Positions 1 through 9,637 of a DNA stretch of 42,728 nucleotides are shown piece after piece. Under the pieces are notes generated by a model. That model ran no database searches, was not told the DNA's origin, and saw only the letters and a list, made by a program, of their open reading frames with translations. The stretch's first letter is position 1. Each line of letters opens with the position of its first letter. The DNA is taken from assembly GCA_015062805.1 (NCBI GenBank), contig SUTQ01000009.1, positions 1-42,728 of the forward strand, written 5' to 3'. Source of the stretch: Methanosphaera stadtmanae (lineage in GTDB: Archaea; Methanobacteriota; Methanobacteria; Methanobacteriales; Methanobacteriaceae). A program made the translations under genes and the position numbers.

Positions 1-818
1 GAATGTATATTAAAGATTATTATCAATTATTATAACAGAAAAGAGTTTCGATAAACGGGTAAATAACTCTTAAGGATGTTTTATTCACAAAATTCACTTT
101 ATATTTGGTGTTGATGTAAAATGGTTAAATTATTTACCTTAAAATAATTTTTAGATTAATATTCATGATTAATCATTATAATTAGGAAGAATTATATTTT
201 TTTTAACATTTATTCATGATAAACTTCTTTTAAGAAGAATAACTTTCAATTAATAAGAAAAAATAGTATAAAATATGGATGATTCAGAATATTTTTTTTT
301 TAAAAAATTTTTAGGACGTTCTTTGTTAAAAGTTTTTTTTTATCTTATTCATAATCTTCATGTTCCTAGTCACCATTTATTTTTGTACCTCAATAGATTT
401 CACTGTTAAAACTTTTGATCAACAGTACTTAAGTTATGTTTTAATTACCTACTAAAAAAATTAGCATGAAACAAACATAATTTCTTGTTTTTTTATTGCA
501 GTCAACAATTAACTTTTTTGAATTTTTTGTGAAATATTTAAAAATTGCATTTTAATTGTATTTTGGATTTAAAAAATAATATTATGGATATAAATTCAAT
601 CATCTTTTTATTATCTGATTTTCAAGCTTTTTGTTTAATAATTAGGTTCTGAAGATAATAATATTATTAGTAGGGTATTGACAAAATATTTTAAAAAATA
701 AAAATTTACTACAATAATATATTTTATATATAATAAAAAAAGGTAATAATGACAAAAATAAATTTCCTTTAATTTCAAAATTATATGCATAGGTTATGAA
801 TTAAGAAAATATCTTGGG
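1..818. other. AT-rich intergenic region, no gene seen
   Basis: I see no coding region with a credible start in these 818 bases. Visible structure is limited to two short hairpins: AAGAGTT (41-47) pairing with AACTCTT (65-71), and CTTCTT (224-229) pairing with AAGAAG (232-237). Near the right end a TATA-like run at about 721-734 could be the promoter of the transporter at 819. After it comes a tiny 7-codon ORF starting at about 748 behind an AAGGTAAT sequence, too short to call. The rest is AT-rich sequence with homopolymer runs. Confidence 0.6.
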
Positions 819-1472
819 ATGAAGCTCATGGACAAAAATCAATTTACCCAGACTGAATTATATGCATTATTAACCGGTATTGCAACGGCAACATTAATAA
901 TAAGTAATATTCTGGCTTTTAAAACATTCATGTTTTATAATATTATATTGCCCTGTGGCGTAATTGTATTTCCGGTGATTTATATAGTTGATGATATACT
1001 TGCCGAAATTTATGGGTTTAAAAAAGCCAGAAGAGTAATATATCTTGGATTTATTATGAACTTATTGGCAGTTGTATTATACACTATTGCAATAGCATTA
1101 CCTGCTCCAATATTCTTTGAAGGATCGGAGGCATTTAGAATGGTACTCAGTAACAGTCCACGGGTTTTAATAGCAAGTTTTACAGCTTACTTTTTTGGTA
1201 GTTTACTTAATGCATATGTTATGGTGTATCTCAAAGAAAAGGCCGAAAAATATCTGTTCGTCAGATGTATAGTGTCAACAATATGTGGTGAGGGATTGGA
1301 TGCAATAATATTCATTACAATTGCATTTCTTGGAACCATGCCAATTGAGGCTTTAATAGTTATGATACTTTCCCAGGCTACGTTCAAAACGGTTTATGAA
1401 ATAATAATTTACCCAATAACGAAAATAATAATCAATTCTATCAAAAAATTACCTGAAAATGAAATAATTTAA
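819..1472 (+). CDS. Queuosine-precursor transporter family (YhhQ/VUT) membrane protein
   Basis: This 217-residue integral membrane protein has about six hydrophobic segments and the conserved N-terminal blocks of the VUT/YhhQ family: SNILAFK near residue 29, then VFPVIYIVDDILAEIYGF near residues 50-68. Family members take up 7-deazaguanine precursors such as preQ0 or preQ1 for tRNA or related modification. In archaea, preQ0 feeds archaeosine synthesis, so salvage of a deazapurine is the likely role; the exact substrate is inference. An alternative start is the ATG three codons in (828), and I cannot decide between the two. It appears to be monocistronic: the next plus-strand sequence is a degraded permease. 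Confidence 0.85.
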   Translation: MKLMDKNQFTQTELYALLTGIATATLIISNILAFKTFMFYNIILPCGVIVFPVIYIVDDILAEIYGFKKARRVIYLGFIMNLLAVVLYTIAIALPAPIFFEGSEAFRMVLSNSPRVLIASFTAYFFGSLLNAYVMVYLKEKAEKYLFVRCIVSTICGEGLDAIIFITIAFLGTMPIEALIVMILSQATFKTVYEIIIYPITKIIINSIKKLPENEII

Positions 1473-1697
1473 GAGGTAGGGCCGGTTTTAATTAAATTAG
1501 AGCTACACATACAACATGATTTAAGTGGTTATTAATCGTGTTTTTCCTGTTAAATCCAATCAATGTTTGAATAAACTTCAAACACAACTTTTTTTTGGAT
1601 CTTCCGAATTATGCGATGAAATTTAAAAATGTTAATTTTAGATATTTTATTAAAGGTTTTCCGGAGAGCCCTTTTTAAATAAAAAAAATATTAAACT

Positions 1698-2432
1698 CCA
1701 TGTTCTATATTCATAACAAATGATGGTCCCTGATTATATTTGTACCATTTTCTATTTTATCATTAAAAAAAGTTAAACGTGCAGACTTAATAGTTATCAC
1801 TGTTTGTTTACAAACAATAGCAGCCGATGTTGGATGTAGTGTATTGCCGATAGGAGGGCCATACACATTGTCATGTATATGACATCAAATATTTCATTTG
1901 GATATTTCTTCTTAATACTGTTGCCATATATCATAGTATCATTGATATTTTTAATAACAGTATTATTGTTCATTCCAAAAGAGGATATTACAATACATCA
2001 CATAGGTGAAATTCAGTTCAACGGGAATCGTTTTCTTAAAAGAGTAATTAAAGATGTAGACTATTATCTGTTATTGACATTCATAGCATTATTTGTACTA
2101 ATCGGAAACTTGGAAAACATTGCATTTTTTAATACAATATTTAAAAATATAATAATTGGAAATGAGTGCTGTGTGGGGTCATCGTATCCCAAATTATATC
2201 CAACGTACCTGCAGCAATGCTTTTCAGAGGTTTTAGCAACAACTATGAAGCGATTATTGTGGGAATAAATATAGGGGGCTTCGGTACTCTCATAGCATCA
2301 ATGGCTAATCTTATCTCGTATAATATACTTGTACGGGAGTATAATGAATCCAAACTAATGTATCTGTTAATATTTTCAGTTCTGAATATTCTATTGCTGA
2401 TTATATTGTTGGGTGTATATACCATAACATAA
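1698..2432 (+). pseudogene. Decayed ArsB/NhaD-type (ion transporter superfamily) permease
   Basis: Pieces of one permease lie in three reading frames in the correct order. About 1701-1730 reads SIFITNDGP, the TND motif of this superfamily. About 1731-1870 in another frame reads LIIFVPFSIL, then a stretch with ADVGCSVLPIGGPYTL. 1873-2165 in a third frame starts SNISFGYFFLILLPYIIV. 2166-2432, back in the first frame, gives the C-terminal signature SQIISNVPAAML and INIGGFGTLIASMANLISY. At least three frame changes (near 1730, 1872 and 2160-2166) plus stops separate the blocks, and the N-terminal half is not recognisable. Each fragment still looks well conserved, so inactivation may be fairly recent. 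Arsenite versus Na+/H+ versus another anion cannot be told. Confidence 0.75.
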
Positions 2433-2714
2433 TTTTGTCAGGATATGATCATTAACAGGGTTATTACAAATTTATAATTATGAGAGGTTTTCTACAAAGC
2501 ATAATATAATAAAGTCTATTGGGAGGATATTGGTCAATTATATAATGGTTCATGGGGTATTTTATTTTTTTATAATTGTCTTATTTACCAGCAATATATT
2601 ATATTTTTTTTTAAATCCATTATATCTTATATTAAAACTTAATTTTAATTCCAATATTTGAATTGTATTTCTGTTAATAATTTATTTATACTTATAGAGG
2701 AGAAAAATAGTTAT

Positions 2715-4103
2715 ATGTATTCTTTTATAATTTGTTGTTTATTATTGATCGCTTCGTATTTTATTTATGCGAAAGCTATCGAAAAGATTGTAGGTGTTGA
2801 TGAAAATCGTCAAACTCCTGTTTGGAGATTGGAAGATGGTGTAGATTACATGCCAATGTCCAGAATAAAACTGTATTTAGTTCATTTTTTAAATATTGCC
2901 GGATTAGGTCCTATTTTTGGAGCAATACAGGGAGCTTTATTTGGTCCGGTAGCATTTTTCTGGATAGTATTCGGAACTATTTTCATCGGTGCTGTCCATG
3001 ATTTCTTTTCAGGTTTTTTATCACTAAGAAATGATGGTCTAACAATGCCTGGTATCATTGCAAAATATTTGGGACCAACAGCTCAAAAAATAATAGCATT
3101 TATCACAGTTATTACAGGTGTTCTTGTAGCATCCTCATTTGCAACAGGGTCTGCAAGTTTGCTGGTTAACTTAACAAACATTCCGTTACATATATGGTTG
3201 GCAATTATATTCGTTTACTTTTTAATAGCAACCCTGTTTCCTATTGACAAGATTATCGGAAAAGTTTATCCCATATTTGGAATATTATTCCTTATAATGA
3301 CAATATTGGTTATTGGATCATTAATTATTAACCCAGGATACACTATTCCTGAATTTACAACACAAGGTTTATATTTAACGGATAAATCAATTTTCCCTTA
3401 CTTATTTGTAACTATTGCTTGTGGGGCCATCAGTGGTTTTCATGCATCACAATCTCCAATTGTTGCAAGATGTATGAAAAATGAAAATGATGCAAGACCT
3501 GTATTTTATGGGGCTATGGTATTGGAAGGAATAACTGCTTTAATCTGGGCAGCTGCTGCATTAGCATTTTTCCACGGACAACCACAACTAGCTGTTATCT
3601 ATGGTTCAACACCATCCGTTGCCGTTCACGAAATAGCATTGGCTTTGCTTGGACCAATTGGAGTAGCTTTAACAGTAATAGGAGTAGTTGTATGTCCAAT
3701 CACAACGGGAGATACAGCACTTAGAAGTTCAAGAATTACTTTATCGGATGAACTTCATATCAATCAGGAAAAATTAGTTTCAAGATTAAAATTAGCAGTA
3801 CCATTATTCCTAGTATCATATGCATTAACATTTGTAGACTTTACTTTGGTTTGGAGATACTTTGCGTGGGCTCAATTGATAACTGCTGTTGCTGTTTTAC
3901 TCTCTGCAACGGTGTATTTAATCCAGAAAAATAAACCGTACATTATCACGTTAGCTCCTGCCATAGTATGTACTTTAATAACTTTTGGATATATATTACA
4001 AGCACAGGAAGGTTTAAGATTACCTTCAATGGTAGCTAACGTCATATCTGTTATTGCTACAATTATAATAACAGCAATTTTCCTAAAAAAATTTAAAAAG
4101 TAA
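2715..4103 (+). CDS. CstA-family carbon starvation protein (peptide/pyruvate transporter)
   Basis: A 462-residue polytopic membrane protein with the CstA signature near the N-terminus: hydrophobic helix 1, then TPVWRLEDGVDYMP, then HFLNIAGLGPIFGAIQGALFGP and GAVHDFFSG. Known CstA/BtsT proteins import peptides or pyruvate during carbon limitation; the substrate in methanogens is not established. The reading frame is open upstream to a TTG at 2658, but I prefer the ATG at 2715 (MYSFIICC) because AGAGGAG lies at 2696-2702 and the extra 19 residues look non-conserved. T-rich runs at 4129-4134 and 4153-4160 may terminate the transcript. A separate short CstA_5TM domain is not evident. Confidence 0.88.
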   Translation: MYSFIICCLLLIASYFIYAKAIEKIVGVDENRQTPVWRLEDGVDYMPMSRIKLYLVHFLNIAGLGPIFGAIQGALFGPVAFFWIVFGTIFIGAVHDFFSGFLSLRNDGLTMPGIIAKYLGPTAQKIIAFITVITGVLVASSFATGSASLLVNLTNIPLHIWLAIIFVYFLIATLFPIDKIIGKVYPIFGILFLIMTILVIGSLIINPGYTIPEFTTQGLYLTDKSIFPYLFVTIACGAISGFHASQSPIVARCMKNENDARPVFYGAMVLEGITALIWAAAALAFFHGQPQLAVIYGSTPSVAVHEIALALLGPIGVALTVIGVVVCPITTGDTALRSSRITLSDELHINQEKLVSRLKLAVPLFLVSYALTFVDFTLVWRYFAWAQLITAVAVLLSATVYLIQKNKPYIITLAPAIVCTLITFGYILQAQEGLRLPSMVANVISVIATIIITAIFLKKFKK

Positions 4104-4447
4104 GTCATGGTTTATATTTTGGAGGGGATTTTTTACAATTTCCTACATTCTATTTTTTTTGATTATTTAATTATTTATCATTACTATGGAAATTTTAAGT
4201 AACACTCGAATTATTTTTTTCATTTCTGATTCTAAACTATAATTATTAATACATTTTTCATAATCCAAAGAGTACATCAATAAATTAATATTGGTTGATT
4301 TGATTTGGATTCATTTATAGAACACAATTTAAAAAAATATAGACAACAGCACAGTTAAATAATGTCATTTGTAGGGTTATAATGAAAAATTCAAATAGAA
4401 TATTTGATTGGTAAAAGTAATTTTTTTTAGATAAATTGTCTAATAAT
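4104..4447. other. Intergenic region between convergent cstA and TfoX-N gene
   Basis: About 340 AT-rich bases with no coding potential seen. T runs just after the cstA-type stop (4129-4134, 4153-4160) fit archaeal oligo-T termination. I see no RNA gene or clear repeat. Confidence 0.5.
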
Positions 4448-4744
4448 TCACTTATCTTGTAAATATTTACATGTATCCAGTACAATATCTCTTAATGTTT
4501 CTTGGTTGTCAATTTCATCAACCAAATACATTGTTTTAGCATTTTCATATGGGATGGCTTCCTGCATATTATATTTTTTATTTCCTTCCACTATTTTAAC
4601 AAGTAATCTGTTATCATATATGCCACCAAACAATGTTCCATTGTAATAGAGCAAGTATTCTCCCATCATTGATCTGGATGTAATATTATCCAATAAACTT
4701 AATTGTTCTATAATATAGTTTTTATACTCATTTGTTGTTGCCAT
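4448..4744 (-). CDS. TfoX N-terminal domain protein
   Basis: A 98-residue soluble protein with the TfoX_N layout: an N-terminal helix, the motif SRSMMGEYLLYYNGTLFGGIYDNRLLVKI (residues about 23-50), then YENAKTMYLVDEIDNQETLRDIV. Free-standing TfoX_N proteins are common in bacteria and archaea without competence systems, and their biochemical role is unknown. No TfoX C-terminal domain and no competence genes are nearby, so a transformation role should not be assumed. It stands alone, convergent with the CstA-type gene. Confidence 0.85.
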   Translation of the reverse strand: MATTNEYKNYIIEQLSLLDNITSRSMMGEYLLYYNGTLFGGIYDNRLLVKIVEGNKKYNMQEAIPYENAKTMYLVDEIDNQETLRDIVLDTCKYLQDK

Positions 4745-4985
4745 ATATCTTCATCTCTAAAATAATTTTCATATTTTTTTTTGATTTAATACTTTGTTTG
4801 GTTCGTATAATGTTTTTATAATGTTTACATAATTTTTATCATATTTTTATTTGATGATAATAGGTAATATATTTATATCTGTAGAATTCATAGTTTTAAC
4901 TATATTTAAAATATAACATTAGTTATTATGTTTAAAAGACAGAACAATTTTGGATAAATATTAATAAACGGGAGAATATATTGTT

Positions 4986-5438
4986 ATGAAATTTAAATCA
5001 CTTTTTATGTTGGGGTTACTTCTTTTAACTCTTTACAGTATATCGGCTATTTATGCAGATACATATGTTGTTGGAAATTCATCTTTTTCACTCCCTGATG
5101 GATATGCACTTTCAGAAAAAGGAAATCAGACTGTAATTTTTAATGATGAGTATGTTCTTACAATGTATGAAGGTCCAATTCTCACTCCGGATGTAGCAAA
5201 GAATAATCGTATCAAAAAAGGTTATCGTTTTCTTGGAGAAAGGGATTATGAATTTGACGGTGCTGAAATTAACCAGCAAAATTATAATAAAGATGGGGTA
5301 AACTCCTGTGTTTACACTTTCAAAAAGAATGGACAAACATATATTATTACATTAAATTTATTTGAAGATCAGATTATACCTGAATATGGTGAAAATCCGG
5401 TTACTCAGATAATTGACACACTGGAAACGGTTAGTTAA
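4986..5438 (+). CDS. Small secreted protein, unknown function
   Basis: I do not recognise a characterised family. The 150-residue product starts with a clear signal peptide: KFK, a hydrophobic core LFMLGLLLLTLYSISA, then a likely cleavage near IYADT at residues 22-25. The mature part is predicted extracellular, mixed alpha/beta, with GNSSFSLPDGYAL after the signal and regular polar/hydrophobic alternation to the end. GGGAG lies upstream of the ATG at 4986. The gene is single. It is convergent with the EcfT-type gene, and the short spacer (5439-5550) carries T9 at 5517-5525 and A8 at 5538-5545, which would terminate both. Confidence 0.7.
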   Translation: MKFKSLFMLGLLLLTLYSISAIYADTYVVGNSSFSLPDGYALSEKGNQTVIFNDEYVLTMYEGPILTPDVAKNNRIKKGYRFLGERDYEFDGAEINQQNYNKDGVNSCVYTFKKNGQTYIITLNLFEDQIIPEYGENPVTQIIDTLETVS

Positions 5439-5516
5439 ATGCTTACTATTCCAAAATTTATATTGTTATATTATGGAAGATATGAAATGAATGTAATTTA
5501 ATATTTTTACAAAAAC

Positions 5517-5545
5517 TTTTTTTTTAATTATTTTTTCAAAAAAAA
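5517..5545. terminator. Bidirectional oligo-T terminator
   Basis: Between convergent genes, T9 (5517-5525) and T6 (5531-5536) on the plus strand are followed by A8 (5538-5545), which reads as T8 on the minus strand. Archaeal RNA polymerase terminates on such tracts, so this probably ends both the secreted-protein gene and the EcfT-type gene. Confidence 0.5.
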
Positions 5546-5550
5546 GAAAA

Positions 5551-6345
5551 TTATATGATGTGGATGTACTGTAACACAACTAAAACAATAATAATTATGA
5601 TAGGTATGGTGATATATGCTATACTGTGCATACTAATTCCCTCTTTGGAGTAATATATTGTACTTTCTGAATTATATCCTCTGCTTGCCATACTGGAATA
5701 TACCTTTTCTCCACGGTCATATGCTCTTAAGAACATCATTAGGAATAAGTATCCTACTTGTTTTACTTTCCATAGATAAGGGGTATTGTTTGTTAATGAA
5801 AAACATCTGCTTGCCTGTGCCTGTCTGATGGTATTTAATTCATCGTAGAACAGGAATATGAATCTTACAAAGAGTGAAAATATCATTGCAAATTCATTTG
5901 GCATATGTAATCTTCTGAAAGCTTCTGCAATATCTTTCATTGGGGTAATATATGAGAATAAAACTATTGATGTTATACTTATAACTAATCTTGCCAATAG
6001 CAGTTCGGCAAATTGTATTCCCTGTAACGTAATGTTAATTCCTAAGGGTAATGTATATAATACGTCTCCTGGTTGGATGAATGGTTGAAATATTGCAATG
6101 AAAAATCCAAAAGGTAATATTACAAGGACTCTCATCAAAGCATCTTTAATTGATATTCCACTTAGATAAATTAACAGTAGTAAATATGCTTCAAGTACAA
6201 TAAAAACAATATAGTTTGATGAAGTAACTGCAAACAGAATAATTAGAACCAGTACTATTAATTTAATTCTACTATCAACGTTATGTAATATACTATCCTG
6301 ATTTGATAAGTACTCTTGTTGACGTAGTTCACTAATACTTACCAT
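5551..6345 (-). CDS. EcfT/CbiQ-family transmembrane subunit of an ECF transporter (orphan)
   Basis: A 264-residue membrane protein with the EcfT/CbiQ architecture: a soluble N-terminus (QEYLSNQDSILHNVDSRIKLI), four to five membrane helices, a cytoplasmic coupling region near residues 180-225, and a final helix. EcfT scaffolds link the S component to the ATPases. The coupling motif usually contains two Ala-Arg-Gly-like triplets; here the second is ASRGY but the first reads ASRCF. The start is supported by GGGGTAAAATC before the ATG. No ATPase (CbiO/EcfA) or S component lies beside it, so partners must be encoded elsewhere. The substrate (cobalt, nickel, biotin or other) cannot be assigned. Confidence 0.8.
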   Translation of the reverse strand: MVSISELRQQEYLSNQDSILHNVDSRIKLIVLVLIILFAVTSSNYIVFIVLEAYLLLLIYLSGISIKDALMRVLVILPFGFFIAIFQPFIQPGDVLYTLPLGINITLQGIQFAELLLARLVISITSIVLFSYITPMKDIAEAFRRLHMPNEFAMIFSLFVRFIFLFYDELNTIRQAQASRCFSLTNNTPYLWKVKQVGYLFLMMFLRAYDRGEKVYSSMASRGYNSESTIYYSKEGISMHSIAYITIPIIIIIVLVVLQYIHII

Positions 6346-6682
6346 GATTTTACCCCCTATTTTTTTGTTGATTATAATTTATGTCAATAATAGTATTAAA
6401 AATGACTTAAAAAAGTGATAGATATTTAATCAAGAAAATATGATTTTTTTATGGATTAAATCAGCTTTTTTCAAAGCCATTTTTTTGGGTTAAATTTTTT
6501 AAAATGATCCTAATTCAAAATTATTATAACACAACAGATATGTATTATTTTCATATATAATAGTAATACTCTCTTTTTAATAATATTTAAAATGTACTGT
6601 AATAATATTAAAATATTTAATTGAATGGTTAGAAAGTACTTTTGTTAAAAAGAGAAAAAAGATAAAAGAAAAAATAAGTTAA
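6346..6682. other. Intergenic region, T-rich terminator for the upstream minus-strand gene
   Basis: No gene seen. Purine-rich sequence at about 6648-6680 reads as repeated T tracts on the minus strand, directly after the stop of the 535-residue gene, and probably terminates it. The left end would hold the promoter of the EcfT-type gene; I cannot point to a clear TATA box. Confidence 0.45.
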
Positions 6683-8290
6683 TTATTTAACGTTTAGTTC
6701 ATCTTCAGAAAACTCTTCAGATTGTCTTGAAACCAGTCCGGACATTTCTTTTTCTTTATCAGCATAGAAGTCTGGGTCATGAATTGGACAACATTTGAGT
6801 TTTGCATATGGTGAATACAAATCAGTAATTTCACTTTCGTTAATGTCCCTGATTTCTTTTAATCTTCTTAAGATTGTCAATACGGTTCCATCTTCCATAA
6901 GTTTTCCAAGGAATCCAGGTCTAGTATTTTCTTTTTGCATTATAAGATAAATGATTTTTTGAATACTTAACAAATCAAGTCTCTTAATCAATTCATGGTT
7001 GTTGATGTATTTCCAACCTTTATCTTCCCAGTCTTTCTGATTGTCGAAAGTTTTGTAAATGTTTTCCTGATATAAATCATCTTTGAAGAAATCAGCTTCA
7101 TCATCGTAGATTCTTTGACCGCCTTCAAGTCTGACAAACTCATTATCCATATCTTCAAAGTATGGTAGGTATTCCAGGATAATGTCAACGTTTTCAATGT
7201 TAGGGAATTTAAATATGTTACCGAATGATTTGTTAAGTCCCATCTGAAGTGTTTTGTAGTCAAGTACTTTGATGTGTGATTTTTCGTCATTGAATAATCT
7301 GTGATCCCATACCACCAGGATGTTTCTTATATCTTCTGTAGCTTTACATTTGTATTTGATTTGGTTATCTGTTATTCTTTCAATTTCTAGCAGCAAGTAA
7401 CTTACACGGGTAAGGTTCTGAGCCTTTACAGAGTTTGTCATACGTAAACAGATGTATGGATATTTTAGTAAAGGTTTAAATTTAGCGGATAATTCTTCAG
7501 GCAAGTCATGGAAGAAAATTTGCATAACCGTTGTATGTTCCATACTGTTTTCTTCAACTTGGTAATAATATTCTGCCAGTTCTGGTAAACCTGCTTTTTT
7601 GAAAGTGATGGTACCTTTGGTTGTTTCAAGAACTTCCAATGTATTTAGTAATACATATAACTCAAATATTTTATCATTACTCATTGCAGGAAGTATCTCT
7701 TTAACAATACAGTTGTATAATTCCATTTTGCTTGGGAAAACAAATAGTTCATCAAATACTTCGTATGATCTTGCAAGGTTAAATGATTCGTCAGTTGCTT
7801 TACATGCTGTTTCTAACAGGTATATGTCGATAATATCCGGTGTTTTCACGTTTGAAAAAATATCATCCTTCAGTAATTCAGATACTTTCTTTTTATTTTC
7901 CAGGATGTTTTTATTGATAGTATCTAATTGGAATGAAGTAAAGTTTTTGTTTTTAATGTTTCCTACTTCAGCATCCTTAACGTTTTCAAACACGTATTTA
8001 ACAAGACTTACAACATCACTGTTTGGGCTTTCTGTTAAATCTTTACCATCTAGCAATGCTTTCAAATCATCAAAGTTGTTGATTAATTCCTGTGTTTCAG
8101 GGATTTTTAAGAAATAATCATATTTAAATCCTAACAATTCATTTTCACTGATTTCAATGATTTTGCTCATTATTTCTGCTTCATCTTTAAAAATTTTTGT
8201 GAATAAATAATGATGTAACCTTGTGTCCACATAGTTAAACACGGTTTGTCTGTCATAATTACTCCAAATTTCTTCAAATTCTTCTGCCAT
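6683..8290 (-). CDS. Large cytosolic protein of unknown function
   Basis: I do not recognise this 535-residue protein. It has no signal peptide and no membrane segments, is acidic, and is mostly alpha-helical by pattern, with many aromatic and charged residues. Features seen: an N-terminal MAEEFEEIWSNYDRQTVFNYVDTRLHHYL, a central helical region, an aromatic and acidic stretch GGQRIYDDEADFFKDDLYQENIY, and a C-terminal CCPIHDPDFYADKEKEMSG that could bind metal through Cys, His and Asp. The open frame extends upstream to 8395, but the ATG at 8290 has GGAG eight bases before it and a sensible soluble N-terminus, whereas the 35 extra residues are AT-rich filler. It is single, with T-rich sequence on both sides. 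Confidence 0.75.
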   Translation of the reverse strand: MAEEFEEIWSNYDRQTVFNYVDTRLHHYLFTKIFKDEAEIMSKIIEISENELLGFKYDYFLKIPETQELINNFDDLKALLDGKDLTESPNSDVVSLVKYVFENVKDAEVGNIKNKNFTSFQLDTINKNILENKKKVSELLKDDIFSNVKTPDIIDIYLLETACKATDESFNLARSYEVFDELFVFPSKMELYNCIVKEILPAMSNDKIFELYVLLNTLEVLETTKGTITFKKAGLPELAEYYYQVEENSMEHTTVMQIFFHDLPEELSAKFKPLLKYPYICLRMTNSVKAQNLTRVSYLLLEIERITDNQIKYKCKATEDIRNILVVWDHRLFNDEKSHIKVLDYKTLQMGLNKSFGNIFKFPNIENVDIILEYLPYFEDMDNEFVRLEGGQRIYDDEADFFKDDLYQENIYKTFDNQKDWEDKGWKYINNHELIKRLDLLSIQKIIYLIMQKENTRPGFLGKLMEDGTVLTILRRLKEIRDINESEITDLYSPYAKLKCCPIHDPDFYADKEKEMSGLVSRQSEEFSEDELNVK

Positions 8291-8448
8291 ATGTGATTCT
8301 CCTAAATTTTCGTTAAAGTTAGATATGTTTAAAAATTTTTCTATTAAAATTGTTTTATTTAATCTAATTATAGTTATTTCTATATTCAAAATCATATTTA
8401 AGATTTTATTATTTAACTAGAATTTTAATTGGATATTATTTTTCGTGT

Positions 8449-8496
8449 AAAAAAAAAGGGTTTTTCAAAATACTTTAATTTTTTGTAAAAAAAAAA
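8449..8496 (-). terminator. T-tract terminator after trpS
   Basis: A9 at 8449-8457 and A10 at 8487-8496 on the plus strand give two long T runs on the minus strand immediately downstream of trpS. This fits archaeal transcription termination at the end of the hisS-trpS run. Confidence 0.5.
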
Positions 8497-8517
8497 GTTT
8501 AAGGGGGTTGAATTTAT

Positions 8518-9615
8518 TTACTGCAGTAAATCTTTAGCAATATCATGAGCTTCTTCACGTTTTGAATCTAAGTCTTCAAACATTTCCGTTAACAGTTCAA
8601 CAGCACATTGTTTACAGGTTCCACAAAGTATTTCACCAGCCAGACATTTCTGTTTAACATTTTCTAACTTTTTATCATCTTCAACCAGATGATATACCAA
8701 TAACTCATATATGGAACATTGATCAGGTTGTCCACCCAATTCCTTTTGTTCTTTTAAACTGTCACGTCCACCAGTCTTTGCACTCTTAACCTTTTTGGCA
8801 GCATCTTTAATTGAATCGGTTAAATAAATTGCGGTTTTTGGTTTGCTGCTGCTCATTTTTTCTCCGGTTAACCCGGTCATGAATCGATGGAATGTGGCTG
8901 AAGGTTCTATAAATCCGTATTCTTCATTAAACTTGGCGGCCAGGTCCCTTGTTAAACGTATATGTGGATCCTGGTCCGGTCCTACAGGAACTATGACAGG
9001 TTTTGGTCCACCGTTTTGTTCAAGTTGTGGATGTAATATGTCAGCCACCTGTAATAATGGTGTGTAAATGTGGGCAATGTTAGTACTGTTGTCAAATCCA
9101 TAAATACTTCTCATTTGACTAAAAGTAACTTTTTTACCAATTAGGTATGCTAAATTTTTGATGTCTTCATTTTCGGACTGTAAGTACAGGTGGAAGTTAT
9201 CTTTTGAAACATCCAATCCTAATGCAATATAGTTTTCAATGTATTCTGTCAGTGCCAATTCTCTTGATTCTTCTTTTGAAATTCCGCGTGCAGCGTAAGC
9301 TTCCATGTCTGCAATGGAAAGATAAATGTCTGAACCTTTTTTCTGATACCATTTCAGCTGGTCAACCACCATTTTATGGCCTATATGCATTCTACCACTA
9401 GGCATCATTCCAGTCATTGTAGCAAAGTCCTTATTGTTTTTCAAAGAGTCTGCTATTCGTTTATAATCTCTTTGACCGAAAATGATTCCTCTCGTCATTA
9501 ATTTACTAGCATCCGGAATGTCATCAATAACATCCTTGAATGATTTAATACCAAATTGTTCTGTCAATTTTTCATAATCTATAATTGAAGAACCCCATGG
9601 ATCTATCATGTCCAT
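8518..9615 (-). CDS. trpS: Tryptophanyl-tRNA synthetase (archaeal type)
   Basis: This class I aminoacyl-tRNA synthetase charges tRNA-Trp. The 365-residue protein has the HIGH-type motif GRMHIGHKM (about residues 75-83) and the KMSKS-type motif GEKMSSSKP (about 251-259), with the Rossmann core between. The sequence PWGSSIIDYEKLTEQFGI at the N-terminus is typical of archaeal/eukaryotic TrpRS rather than the bacterial form. The start at 9615 follows AGGAGTG closely. It is the last gene of a minus-strand run with endA just upstream (22-base gap), so the two tRNA enzymes are likely cotranscribed. The C-terminal cysteines (CLAGEILCGTCKQC) may form a metal site. Confidence 0.95.
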   Translation of the reverse strand: MDMIDPWGSSIIDYEKLTEQFGIKSFKDVIDDIPDASKLMTRGIIFGQRDYKRIADSLKNNKDFATMTGMMPSGRMHIGHKMVVDQLKWYQKKGSDIYLSIADMEAYAARGISKEESRELALTEYIENYIALGLDVSKDNFHLYLQSENEDIKNLAYLIGKKVTFSQMRSIYGFDNSTNIAHIYTPLLQVADILHPQLEQNGGPKPVIVPVGPDQDPHIRLTRDLAAKFNEEYGFIEPSATFHRFMTGLTGEKMSSSKPKTAIYLTDSIKDAAKKVKSAKTGGRDSLKEQKELGGQPDQCSIYELLVYHLVEDDKKLENVKQKCLAGEILCGTCKQCAVELLTEMFEDLDSKREEAHDIAKDLLQ

Positions 9616-9637
9616 TATATCACTCCTATATTTCTTT

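Noticed and set aside
4448-4744. TfoX-domain protein as evidence for natural competence
   Set aside because: Only the TfoX_N domain is present and no DNA-uptake genes are nearby.
7599-8117. 172-codon plus-strand open frame
   Set aside because: Lies wholly inside the 535-residue minus-strand gene, has no credible ribosome-binding site and a low-complexity Ser/Asn-rich product.
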